64,000 nt of DNA from Microscilla marina ATCC 23134 (GTDB lineage: Bacteria; Bacteroidota; Bacteroidia; Cytophagales; Microscillaceae). The position numbers and the translations under genes are program-made. The notes under the pieces were generated by a model that was not told where the DNA came from, did no database searches, and was given only the letters and a program-made list of their open reading frames with translations. The stretch covers positions 1-64,000 of the forward strand of contig NZ_AAWS01000007.1 in the NCBI RefSeq assembly GCF_000169175.1. Direction: 5' to 3'. Shown in pieces: positions 29,075 to 36,572 of this stretch (position 1 is its first letter; each line of letters starts with the position of its first letter).

Positions 29075-30652
29075 TTACTTTGCCAACACCACCCTCAAAC
29101 CCGCCAGGGTACGGTTTTTCACGGCTGCCCAGGCATCTTGTAAGGCTGGGTTGTTTGCTGCTTCATACTTTTGCCACAAATAATCGTTTTTTGCCACCGT
29201 TATAATGAGCTGATCCATAAATGCCTCATAAAACTCCATCCCTAGTTTGCTGTGCCCCTTGATCTGCGAAATATGCCCATAAATAGAAGAGTGCTCTATA
29301 TTACCCAACAATAGTAGCAAAGCATTGCGAAGCTTTCGTTTCCGGTTCCGATCGTTATCTACTACCTCAGGAGCAGTAAAGTAGGCTTTGATCTGTTCAC
29401 CCAAAGCTGGATGAGCAAACAAGGCTTCATAAAAATGATTAAAAAACTCAGGGTTGCGAATGCAGCAACGCCTATAGCTTGCCAGTGCCAAATCAATACT
29501 TTTGTTTTTGTGCAAGTGAATCGCCTGTAGTTCGTGTTTTACCTCCCCCATACTAAAGTAGCGGTCATTGGGGTGGTAAGCCAGCATTTTCTTTAATACA
29601 CTCCGGAGTTTTGTATCTTCTACTTGTGCCAATACCTGTTGATTGACTTTTTGTACATTAAAAAAGTGGAGGCGATGTTGAAATACCTCTTGTAGTGAAG
29701 CCTTACCTCGGCTTAGTGGACGAAACAAAGGCTTGCCTGTGAGCATCTCAAAAATAACCGCACCTAAAGAAAACTGGTCGGACTTTTCGGTGGCATTGCG
29801 CATATCGGCCAAAGCCTCTGGAGCCGCATAATGCAAGTCGGCAAGGAAGTTTTCCCCCTCCTGAGGTGTTTTTACTCTATCGAGTAGTTCAAATGGCGAA
29901 ATAATAGGCTTTAGCTCGTTGTCTATCAGTATCTTAGACGAACGAATCCGTTGATGAATTTCTCCGTGAGTATGTAAATAATCAATGGCATCAGCCAATT
30001 GAATGGCCATCTCTATAGCGCTGACTCTGGTAAGTGGCAATACCCTCAAAATAGATTGAAGCGAAATACCATCTACATACTCTAGTATCAGGCATTGCGG
30101 AAAGCTGTCTAAATGGGTACCCAATATTTTAATGATGTTGCGATGCTTGAAGTTCAATATTCGGTCGAGACGGGCATCTCTAGCTCGTTTGCGTGCTGCC
30201 TGAGTTGCTTTGTCTACCGGATCAAACTCGTATTTTTTTAGTGCCCTGATGATTATCCTACGGTTAGAGTTGAGTTCGGTGCCGTGGTAAAATACCGCCG
30301 AATTGCCATTGATGGGGTCTTTTACCTCATAATGAGCCGCTAGTTTGAGCTTGAGTTGTTTTTCCAGCGATTTAGACGAAATTCGGAAAAGATAGGCAAA
30401 GTTATTTCTTACAAAATCTTCAATATCATCGCATAACTTGAGGGTAGTACGTCTCAACAGGTTTTTTTCCAGCTCTATATTTTCTGAAGTAGCCACCCGC
30501 CCCAATTCGTTCGACTTGTTTTCCTTTATTCTTGCTCTTAGGTTGAGGTATTCGTTTCTAAGCTCTTCTACCGTATCAAAAAAAGCATCGTCTAAAATAC
30601 GGCAGGCAATATCCAGGTCATTGCTGGAAACACGTTGTTTCAGGTTTTTCAT
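29075..30652 (-). CDS. EAD-like domain, pseudokinase and globin-like domain fusion
   Basis: 525 residues, no signal peptide. Residues 1-82 resemble the effector-associated domains of bacterial conflict systems: SSNDLDIACRILDDAFF, a long helix LRNEYLNLRARIKEN and LEKNLLRRTTLKLCDDIEDF. Residues about 105-375 have a Ser/Thr kinase fold (LEYVDGISL, AAPEALADM, SDQFSLGAVIFEMLTGKPLF), but catalytic residues are replaced: the HRD loop reads HQRIRSSK (233-240) with Arg235 for Asp, the DFG site reads SPF (252-254), and the beta-3 Lys is Arg136. Residues about 385-525 resemble a globin: FFNHFYEALFAHP, a likely haem His467 in GHSKLGMEFYEAFMDQL, and DAWAAV. It lies 138 bases after the LRR gene on the same strand. 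Confidence 0.7.
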   Translation of the reverse strand: MKNLKQRVSSNDLDIACRILDDAFFDTVEELRNEYLNLRARIKENKSNELGRVATSENIELEKNLLRRTTLKLCDDIEDFVRNNFAYLFRISSKSLEKQLKLKLAAHYEVKDPINGNSAVFYHGTELNSNRRIIIRALKKYEFDPVDKATQAARKRARDARLDRILNFKHRNIIKILGTHLDSFPQCLILEYVDGISLQSILRVLPLTRVSAIEMAIQLADAIDYLHTHGEIHQRIRSSKILIDNELKPIISPFELLDRVKTPQEGENFLADLHYAAPEALADMRNATEKSDQFSLGAVIFEMLTGKPLFRPLSRGKASLQEVFQHRLHFFNVQKVNQQVLAQVEDTKLRSVLKKMLAYHPNDRYFSMGEVKHELQAIHLHKNKSIDLALASYRRCCIRNPEFFNHFYEALFAHPALGEQIKAYFTAPEVVDNDRNRKRKLRNALLLLLGNIEHSSIYGHISQIKGHSKLGMEFYEAFMDQLIITVAKNDYLWQKYEAANNPALQDAWAAVKNRTLAGLRVVLAK

Positions 30653-30790
30653 TATCTGGAGGTTTTTGACAGTTCGTTTTACAAGTTAGCACAAATCAAA
30701 AACTTAGCAAATGCCTGGCAGCAAGTTGATGGGCTAATAGGTTGTGTGGGTTTTGTTTTTGAGGTGAATGAAGCAATAGAATAATCCAAG

Positions 30791-31435
30791 TTAAAAGATA
30801 CGTGTATGCGGCAAAAGCTTTTTCCACCTGTTTTTCTCTACCTTGCTTACCTGTGTACCGCTCAGGTTGAGGGTGTGCAAGTTTTGCAATAGTGCTAGTT
30901 CTTCGGGTAAATATTGGATGGGATTGTTGGCAAGAATCAAGTACCTGAGTTTAGACAAATGCCTTATGCTGGTGGGTAGGCTAGTAATGTGATTATAGCT
31001 CAGTGCTAAAGTGTTAAGCTGGGGTAGGCTCCCTATTTCTTTGGGCAGTGTGTGTAGCTGATTCATTACCAAAGAAAGTTTTGTAAGCTGTTGCCAACGC
31101 CCTACAAATCCAGGCAGTTGGGTGAGTTGGTTATCGTCAACTCTCAACACCCTTAGTCTGTTCAGGTAAGCCATTTCATTTGGTAAACTGGTAATTTGAT
31201 TGTTAGATAGTACCAATTCCTGAAGCTTGAATAACTCGCCTATGTGTAAAGGAATGGTTTCTATTTTCAATGCTGACAAATCAAGTTGTTCGAACTTTTC
31301 GAGCGAGCGTAATAGCCCATACTTAATAAATCCAAGTATTACCCCACGGTTGAGTTTTTTGGGAGGTGTAGGTGGTCGGTTAGAACAGTCGCCTAAACGT
31401 TCTTCTTTATTTTTGTCATCGATTATAATACTCAT
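30791..31435 (-). CDS. Leucine-rich repeat protein
   Basis: 214 residues with about six 23-residue leucine-rich repeats of the bacterial type LxxLxLxxNxIxxLPxxIxxLxx (residues about 55-200), for example LQELVLSNNQITSLPNEM and LNTLALSYNHITSLPTSI. No signal peptide or catalytic domain, so it is probably a cytoplasmic binding protein. It lies upstream of the EAD-pseudokinase gene on the same strand and may share its transcript. A terminator at 31546 separates it from the FKBP gene. Confidence 0.88.
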   Translation of the reverse strand: MSIIIDDKNKEERLGDCSNRPPTPPKKLNRGVILGFIKYGLLRSLEKFEQLDLSALKIETIPLHIGELFKLQELVLSNNQITSLPNEMAYLNRLRVLRVDDNQLTQLPGFVGRWQQLTKLSLVMNQLHTLPKEIGSLPQLNTLALSYNHITSLPTSIRHLSKLRYLILANNPIQYLPEELALLQNLHTLNLSGTQVSKVEKNRWKKLLPHTRIF

Positions 31436-31545
31436 TCCAATTGCCAGGTTTGTAACTTTAACTATTGCATCGGTTGAATGTTTATTGAAAGCCTGTTTTT
31501 AATAAATAATCTACTTGTAAACTAGTGAAAATCAGTATATCAAGC

Positions 31546-31585
31546 AATAAAAAACGAAGTTCTTAGATGAACTTCGTTTTTTATT
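31546..31585. terminator. Strong bidirectional terminator, 17-bp stem
   Basis: Bases 31546-31562 and 31569-31585 are perfect inverse complements around the loop TTAGAT, with A-rich and T-rich outer arms. It ends the minus-strand FKBP transcript. Confidence 0.9.
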
Positions 31586-31611
31586 AGACAAGCGTTTGGT
31601 TATTTCTCCGG

Positions 31612-32970
31612 TTAATTGGCAGCCACTAATTCTACCTCAAATACTAATACTGAATTGGGAGGAATGTCAGCACCTACGCTTCGAGCGCCATACGCCAATG
31701 CTGAAGGAATCACAAAAGTAGCTTTATCCCCTACTTTTAATAAAGCGATGCCTTCATCCCAGCCCCTAATCACTTGTCCTTTGCCCAAAGTAAACTCAAT
31801 AGGTTCATAAGGACGTTTAGGATTATACTTTCCGCTTTTTTTTGCTACGGCCTTTACATTGGTATCAAACACTTTTCCATTGAGTAGCTTACCCGTATAA
31901 TTTACTTTTACTTTGCTGCCTGGGGTCGCTTTTTTGCCTTTGCCTACTTTTCGTATCACATAATGTAACCCTGAAGCAGTTACTTTTGCATTACCCAACT
32001 TCTTTTCTTGTAGGTATCGTTGAATCTTCGCCTTTTCTTTGATTTTAAGTTGTTGGTCATCATTTTTACCTTTGATACCCACCAATTCTACCTCAAATAC
32101 CAATACCGAGTTGGGTGGAATATCTCCCCCAGCACCACGCTCACCATAACCTAAATAAGAAGGGACCAACAAGGTAGCTTTGGCGCCTGGCTTCAGCAAA
32201 GCAATACCTTCGTCCCAACCCTTGATTACTCGTCCTCTGCCTATCTGAAACTCAAACGGCTTATAAGGGCGTCCAGGGTTATACTTACCGTGTACTTTGG
32301 CTTGATCTTCCAGACTTGTGTCAAACACCTTCCCGTTGGTAAGCTTACCCGTGTAGTTTACTTTTACCGTTTCGCCTGGTTTGGGCAGGGCACCTTTGCC
32401 TTCTTGGTGTATCACATAGTGTAAACCTGAAGCAGTAGCCTTTACATTCTTTAACTTTTGCTCAGTAATGTACTTATCCATGATAATCTTTTCGCGGGCA
32501 CGCATTTTTGCCAGTTTCCTTTGTTGAGCCTCTAACATTTCGGTTTGGTTGCGCACTTTTATTACCTTTATTATATAAGAAATATAGGTGCCTTGTTTGG
32601 CAAAAGGAGGCATTGGACGTTTACTGTATTTAGCCACTGTATCTACTGGGCTATCTATCAACGCGCTGTCACCCTCGGCAAGCAAAGCAAAAGCCTCAGT
32701 GATATCTCCTTTAAACTGAGGTGGCTTGATGGGTAAGTTTTCTACCGGAGTACCTTGGGTAAAGCTATTGGTGAGCACTTTACCATTGGGAGTGGTCATT
32801 TTGAAATGAAAGCTCATAAAATCCCCCATTTTACATTTACGGGCAGCCTTATTGTGCTTAAGTAGCGTGTATTTAATGCCACTAGGGAGGGTTTTTTGGG
32901 CAGACTGGGCAACTACCGTTGTCAAAGCAACGCTACAAGCCACTACTACCAACCATATTTTTTTCATCAT
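31612..32970 (-). CDS. Triple-domain FKBP-type peptidyl-prolyl isomerase
   Basis: 452 residues with a signal peptide (MMKKIWLVVVACSVALTTVVA), so periplasmic. Three FKBP-like units are visible. The first (about 25-140) is degenerate. The second (about 195-300) and third (about 345-452) have intact cores: VKVNYTGKLTNGKVFDTS, GWDEGIALLKPG and GDIPPNSVLVFEVEL, and near copies in the third. The repeated linker TASGLHYVI precedes each intact unit, which points to internal duplication. It should speed proline isomerisation in exported proteins. Confidence 0.92.
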   Translation of the reverse strand: MMKKIWLVVVACSVALTTVVAQSAQKTLPSGIKYTLLKHNKAARKCKMGDFMSFHFKMTTPNGKVLTNSFTQGTPVENLPIKPPQFKGDITEAFALLAEGDSALIDSPVDTVAKYSKRPMPPFAKQGTYISYIIKVIKVRNQTEMLEAQQRKLAKMRAREKIIMDKYITEQKLKNVKATASGLHYVIHQEGKGALPKPGETVKVNYTGKLTNGKVFDTSLEDQAKVHGKYNPGRPYKPFEFQIGRGRVIKGWDEGIALLKPGAKATLLVPSYLGYGERGAGGDIPPNSVLVFEVELVGIKGKNDDQQLKIKEKAKIQRYLQEKKLGNAKVTASGLHYVIRKVGKGKKATPGSKVKVNYTGKLLNGKVFDTNVKAVAKKSGKYNPKRPYEPIEFTLGKGQVIRGWDEGIALLKVGDKATFVIPSALAYGARSVGADIPPNSVLVFEVELVAAN

Positions 32971-33077
32971 GAATATAAAATTTAGTTTTTTTCAAAATTC
33001 ATTCAACAAAACCAAAAAACGTGATTTTGCCCATTGTGTTGCATGGCACATGGAAAAATGAAGTTATGCAAAAATAA

Positions 33078-33113
33078 AAAAAGAGACTTCAATCTTACTT
33101 GAAATCTCTTTTT
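33078..33113 (-). terminator. Terminator downstream of ald
   Basis: AAAAAGAGA-C-TTCAA (33078-33092) pairs with TTGAA-A-TCTCTTTTT (33099-33113), a 14-bp stem with one mismatch. On the minus strand it follows the ald stop and ends in T. Confidence 0.8.
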
Positions 33114-33210
33114 AATCTTTAGCAAATAATTCTTAGCCACCAGTTGTAAGTAATACCTCAATAGATATGAAGTTAACAACTGATAGTTTCGGGCTTGTTG
33201 CTTTTGAAAG

Positions 33211-34341
33211 TTATACTACAGCTTCACCTTTAAGGTAAGTATCTACTGGTGTATATGGTAAGTCAAATGCAGTAGCTACAGGTTGGTATACAATCTCACC
33301 CTGAACAATGTTTAGGCCTAATTTTAGTTCTTTACTGTCCTGACAAGCTTTTTTCCAGCCTTTGTTGGCAAGTTGAATAGCATAAGGTAAAGTAGCGTTA
33401 GTGAGGGCAACAGTAGAAGTGTAAGGTACTGCACCAGGCATGTTGGCTACACAGTAGTGTACTACTTCATCAATTACATAAGTAGGATCTTCATGCGTGG
33501 TAGGTTTACAGGTTTCAATACACCCACCTTGGTCTACTGCCACATCTACTACTACAGTGCCAGGCTGCATAGTTTTCAGCATGTCTTGAGTGATCAAGTG
33601 AGGCGCTTTAGCACCAGGAATTAATACTGCGCCTACAATCAAGTCAGAGTGTTGGATAGCTTCGGCAATATTGTACTGGTTAGACATAATAGTTTCTACA
33701 TTGGCAGGCATAATATCAGCCAACTGGCGTAAACGAGGTAAACTAATATCCATAATAGTTACGTTGGCACCCAAGCCCGCCGCCATTTTAGCCGCTTGTG
33801 TTCCTACAATACCTCCACCAATAATCAATACATTGGCAGGTTTTACACCAGGTACACCACCCAACAAAATACCACGACCACCAGTAGGCTTTTCAAGGTA
33901 TTTGGCTCCTTCTTGTACTGCCATTCTTCCTGCCACCTCTGACATAGGTACCAAAAGAGGTAAAGAACGATCAGCTTTCTCAACAGTTTCATAAGCCAAA
34001 CAAATAGACTTATTGTCGATCATTGCCTTAGTCAAAGCCTCAGAAGAAGCAAAGTGGAAATAAGTAAATACCAATTGATTTTCTTTGATTAGATTGTATT
34101 CAGAAGCAATTGGTTCTTTCACTTTAATAATCATCTCAGCAATATCATAAATTGCCTCGATATTAGGCAAAATCTGAGCACCAGCGTCTTTGTATGCTTC
34201 ATCCGAAAAACCACTACCTTCGCCCGCTTGGGTTTGTATATACACGGTATGGTTGTGATTCAACATTTCGGTTACACCTGCAGGTGTAAGGGCAACTCTA
34301 CTTTCGTTTTGCTTTATCTCTTTTGGAACACCGATAATCAT
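33211..34341 (-). CDS. ald: Alanine dehydrogenase
   Basis: 376 residues, family length about 370. It interconverts L-alanine and pyruvate plus ammonia with NAD. MIIGVPKEIKQNESRVALTPAG at the start (given in part here), the substrate Lys in IIKVKEP, the His in FTYFHFA, and the nucleotide-binding loop LIIGGGIVGTQAAKMA near residue 170 are present, as is VDQGGCIETCKPTTHEDP. Monocistronic with its own terminator. Confidence 0.95.
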   Translation of the reverse strand: MIIGVPKEIKQNESRVALTPAGVTEMLNHNHTVYIQTQAGEGSGFSDEAYKDAGAQILPNIEAIYDIAEMIIKVKEPIASEYNLIKENQLVFTYFHFASSEALTKAMIDNKSICLAYETVEKADRSLPLLVPMSEVAGRMAVQEGAKYLEKPTGGRGILLGGVPGVKPANVLIIGGGIVGTQAAKMAAGLGANVTIMDISLPRLRQLADIMPANVETIMSNQYNIAEAIQHSDLIVGAVLIPGAKAPHLITQDMLKTMQPGTVVVDVAVDQGGCIETCKPTTHEDPTYVIDEVVHYCVANMPGAVPYTSTVALTNATLPYAIQLANKGWKKACQDSKELKLGLNIVQGEIVYQPVATAFDLPYTPVDTYLKGEAVV

Positions 34342-34855
34342 TGTTATGCTTTGGTTTAAATAAAAAGTGTCAAAAAAACTATGTGAAAAATGGGCAAAAA
34401 ATAACTTTTCAATTTTGACTTTATGTATTGAAGCGTTTTTTCTTGTTGATAGCTAAAACTACCAATACAGCAAGTGCCTTGTATTAGAGCAAAACATAGT
34501 AGTGTCAAGCAAGTAACTTATTTTTCAGCCATTCCTTAGCAAATTTAATAAAGAAGTGGCGTAGAAATCACGTTTTCCTACAAAAAAAATATAATTAAAC
34601 CTATAAATTGTGATATTTGAAAGTGTAGAAAATTAGGCAGTTTGAGTAATTTGAAAAAAAAAGCATAAGTTTTTTTAAAAAATAATCGTGATTTTATTGG
34701 ATAATGAAAGGTTTTACAGTGAATTACTTTAGAATAAAATTTGGTGAAAACAGTTTGTTTTCTGCAACATTTTTTGAAAAAACACCCCTATTTTTATCTC
34801 CAAAGAGTATAAAAAACAATATAACTATTCAAAAAATTAAAAATAAGACAATGAT
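34342..34855. other. AT-rich divergent promoter region
   Basis: 514 bases between divergent ald and the small exported protein. No gene is visible. It is very AT-rich with several A and T tracts (for example near 34665-34685). Promoters for both genes must lie here, but no site with both promoter boxes at proper spacing stood out. Confidence 0.4.
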
Positions 34856-35251
34856 ATGAAGCATACCATAACACTAATTGCTATGTTCTTTGCCTTGGGT
34901 TTATGCAGTACATCCTATGGGCAATCTTCTACCACACGTGTGAAAGATGTACAGTCTAAGAAAGGCACACAGGGAGCTTCTTACCAAGACGCCGTTATCA
35001 GAGGTGAGCGTATGGTGTATGTATTGGGAGCACGTAAAGGACAAACAATGGTTGTAAAGGTTTGGGCAAAGGGAAAGAATGCCGTGTTTCAAATCAGGCA
35101 TAAGAAAACCAAAAAGTATTTGCCAGGTACCGAGCCAGGGAAAGATGCACGGACCTGGACAGGCGCTTTGCCTTACAGTGGCAATTACGAAGTCATAGTA
35201 GGAGGCACCAGAGGCAATGCTTCTTATAATATCAGCTTTACGATTATGTAA
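34856..35251 (+). CDS. Small secreted protein, possible lysozyme-inhibitor-like fold
   Basis: 131 residues with a signal peptide (about 1-22, cleaved after TSYGQ or near it). The mature part is a short beta sandwich: RMVYVLGARKGQTMVVKVWA, FQIRHKKT, TWTGALPYSGNYEVIVGG and ASYNISFTI. The pattern resembles pre-peptidase C-terminal domains and PliG-type inhibitors of g-type lysozyme, but the match is weak. It ends at a strong bidirectional terminator. Confidence 0.6.
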   Translation: MKHTITLIAMFFALGLCSTSYGQSSTTRVKDVQSKKGTQGASYQDAVIRGERMVYVLGARKGQTMVVKVWAKGKNAVFQIRHKKTKKYLPGTEPGKDARTWTGALPYSGNYEVIVGGTRGNASYNISFTIM

Positions 35252-35273
35252 GTGTATCCTAAAATTTGACCAA

Positions 35274-35319
35274 AAACAATCAAGGGACAATGGTCTAACT
35301 CATTGTCCCTTGATTGTTT
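35274..35319. terminator. Bidirectional terminator, 19-bp stem
   Basis: Bases 35274-35292 and 35301-35319 are perfect inverse complements with an 8-base loop. It sits between the convergent genes ending at 35251 and 35355. Confidence 0.9.
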
Positions 35320-35354
35320 GATAGTATAGGTAATGAAATGCTTTGTGCAATGGC

Positions 35355-36158
35355 TTACCTTTCCAATAAAAGTGTGGTATCGCCACGACGAAACAAAGTG
35401 CGGCTAAAGTTTTCGTATACATCGGCACTCAAAGTAATGATGGTGCGTGGGCTCTTAGTGTCGTTGGTATATACATAGAACGACTCTTGGATAGGTTCAG
35501 CCTTGGTGGGGGTAAACATTAACTCCAACATTACCCGTCCTCCCGGAGGCACTACGTTTTGGGTAAGATTGGCTACTGTACACTTACATTCACTTACCAG
35601 TTTTTCTATTTTTAAAGGGGCATTGCCTGTATTTCTTATTTCAAAAGCCTGACGCAGTGTCAAACGGTTTTCTGTCATACCAAAATGCTTGATCTTGTTA
35701 CGCATAAACAGTTTGGGAGCTGCTTTTGCTGATCCATTGCTAATATCTTTGTAGGTTTTTTTCTTACGATTGACCTTACCGCTGATAAACAAAACCACCA
35801 ATTTGTTGGTTGCATTGCTATTTACAGTGATACTCTTGTTGAAATTACCTGGGCGCCCCGTGGTGTTATAAGTGGCTTTGATTTTACCCTTTTTGCCTGG
35901 TTGTATAGCTTCTTTAGACCAGTAAGGAGTTGTGCAACCACAAGAGGCAGTTACCTTAGAAATCTTGATGGGTTTGTTCCCCGTGTTTACAAATTCAAAT
36001 TCATAAGACACCATTACCCCTTCGGCAAGTTCACCAAAGTTGTGTTTCTCGGTGTCAAACTTCATTGTGCCCTGAGCATACACGCTGGTCATTGACAAGC
36101 AAGTTGAGGCAACCCCCAACAGGCAAATAAGTAAAAAAGAGTCTTTAAAATTTTTCAT
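35355..36158 (-). CDS. DUF1573-domain exported protein
   Basis: 267 residues from ATG 36158 (MKNFKDSFLLICLLG), which gives a proper signal peptide; the frame is open 22 codons further. Two DUF1573 immunoglobulin-like units are visible: FDTEKHNFGELAEGVMVSYEF with VTASCGCTTPYWSKE, and a second with IKHFGMTENRL and LVSECKCTVANL. Such proteins are common in the Bacteroidota envelope; their role is unknown. Confidence 0.88.
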   Translation of the reverse strand: MKNFKDSFLLICLLGVASTCLSMTSVYAQGTMKFDTEKHNFGELAEGVMVSYEFEFVNTGNKPIKISKVTASCGCTTPYWSKEAIQPGKKGKIKATYNTTGRPGNFNKSITVNSNATNKLVVLFISGKVNRKKKTYKDISNGSAKAAPKLFMRNKIKHFGMTENRLTLRQAFEIRNTGNAPLKIEKLVSECKCTVANLTQNVVPPGGRVMLELMFTPTKAEPIQESFYVYTNDTKSPRTIITLSADVYENFSRTLFRRGDTTLLLER

Positions 36159-36475
36159 TGTGCTGTTAAACATTAAACAAGATTTAATAAGCATAGTATT
36201 ATTACGCTTGGTGTGATTCCTCAATATTAAATTACTCTACCACAAAAATAGCGATTATATGACAGAATTGGTCATAATTTCCATACTATCATATTTTCGA
36301 TGACAAGATTGACAAATTTAATGCTAAAAATAAAAAACCACATTATTTGGTAAATCTATTTTTATAAAAAATAAATACTAATAAACTGTTTTGTTTTAGA
36401 AATTTTTTGACCACAAATTGTAATAAAAAACGTTTTGCCAAATATTATATGGGTATTTCTGAAAAGGTAAAGCTA
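36159..36475. other. Intergenic region, AT-rich
   Basis: No gene is visible between the DUF1573 start and the promoter of the E1 fusion gene. The stretch 36241-36420 is very AT-rich. Confidence 0.4.
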
Positions 36476-36506
36476 TTTGAAAGATGCTTTTTTTTGAGTA
36501 GTTTTG
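36476..36506 (+). promoter_or_regulatory. Promoter of the ketoacid dehydrogenase gene
   Basis: TTTG at 36476-36479, a 19-base spacer and TAGTTTTG at 36499-36506 fit the Bacteroidota consensus exactly. The expected transcript start is near 36513, leaving a leader of about 60 bases. Confidence 0.65.
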
Positions 36507-36572
36507 TAAGACACCTCTCAGGATTGCAAAATACAGTCAAAAAGTTTAACTATTCTAATAATTGCATTTCGT

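Noticed and set aside
29075-30652. Active Ser/Thr protein kinase
   Set aside because: The Asp of HRD, the DFG motif and the beta-3 Lys are all replaced.
35274-35319. Long inverted repeat considered as an IS end or attachment site
   Set aside because: It lies between convergent genes with A-rich and T-rich arms, which fits a bidirectional terminator.
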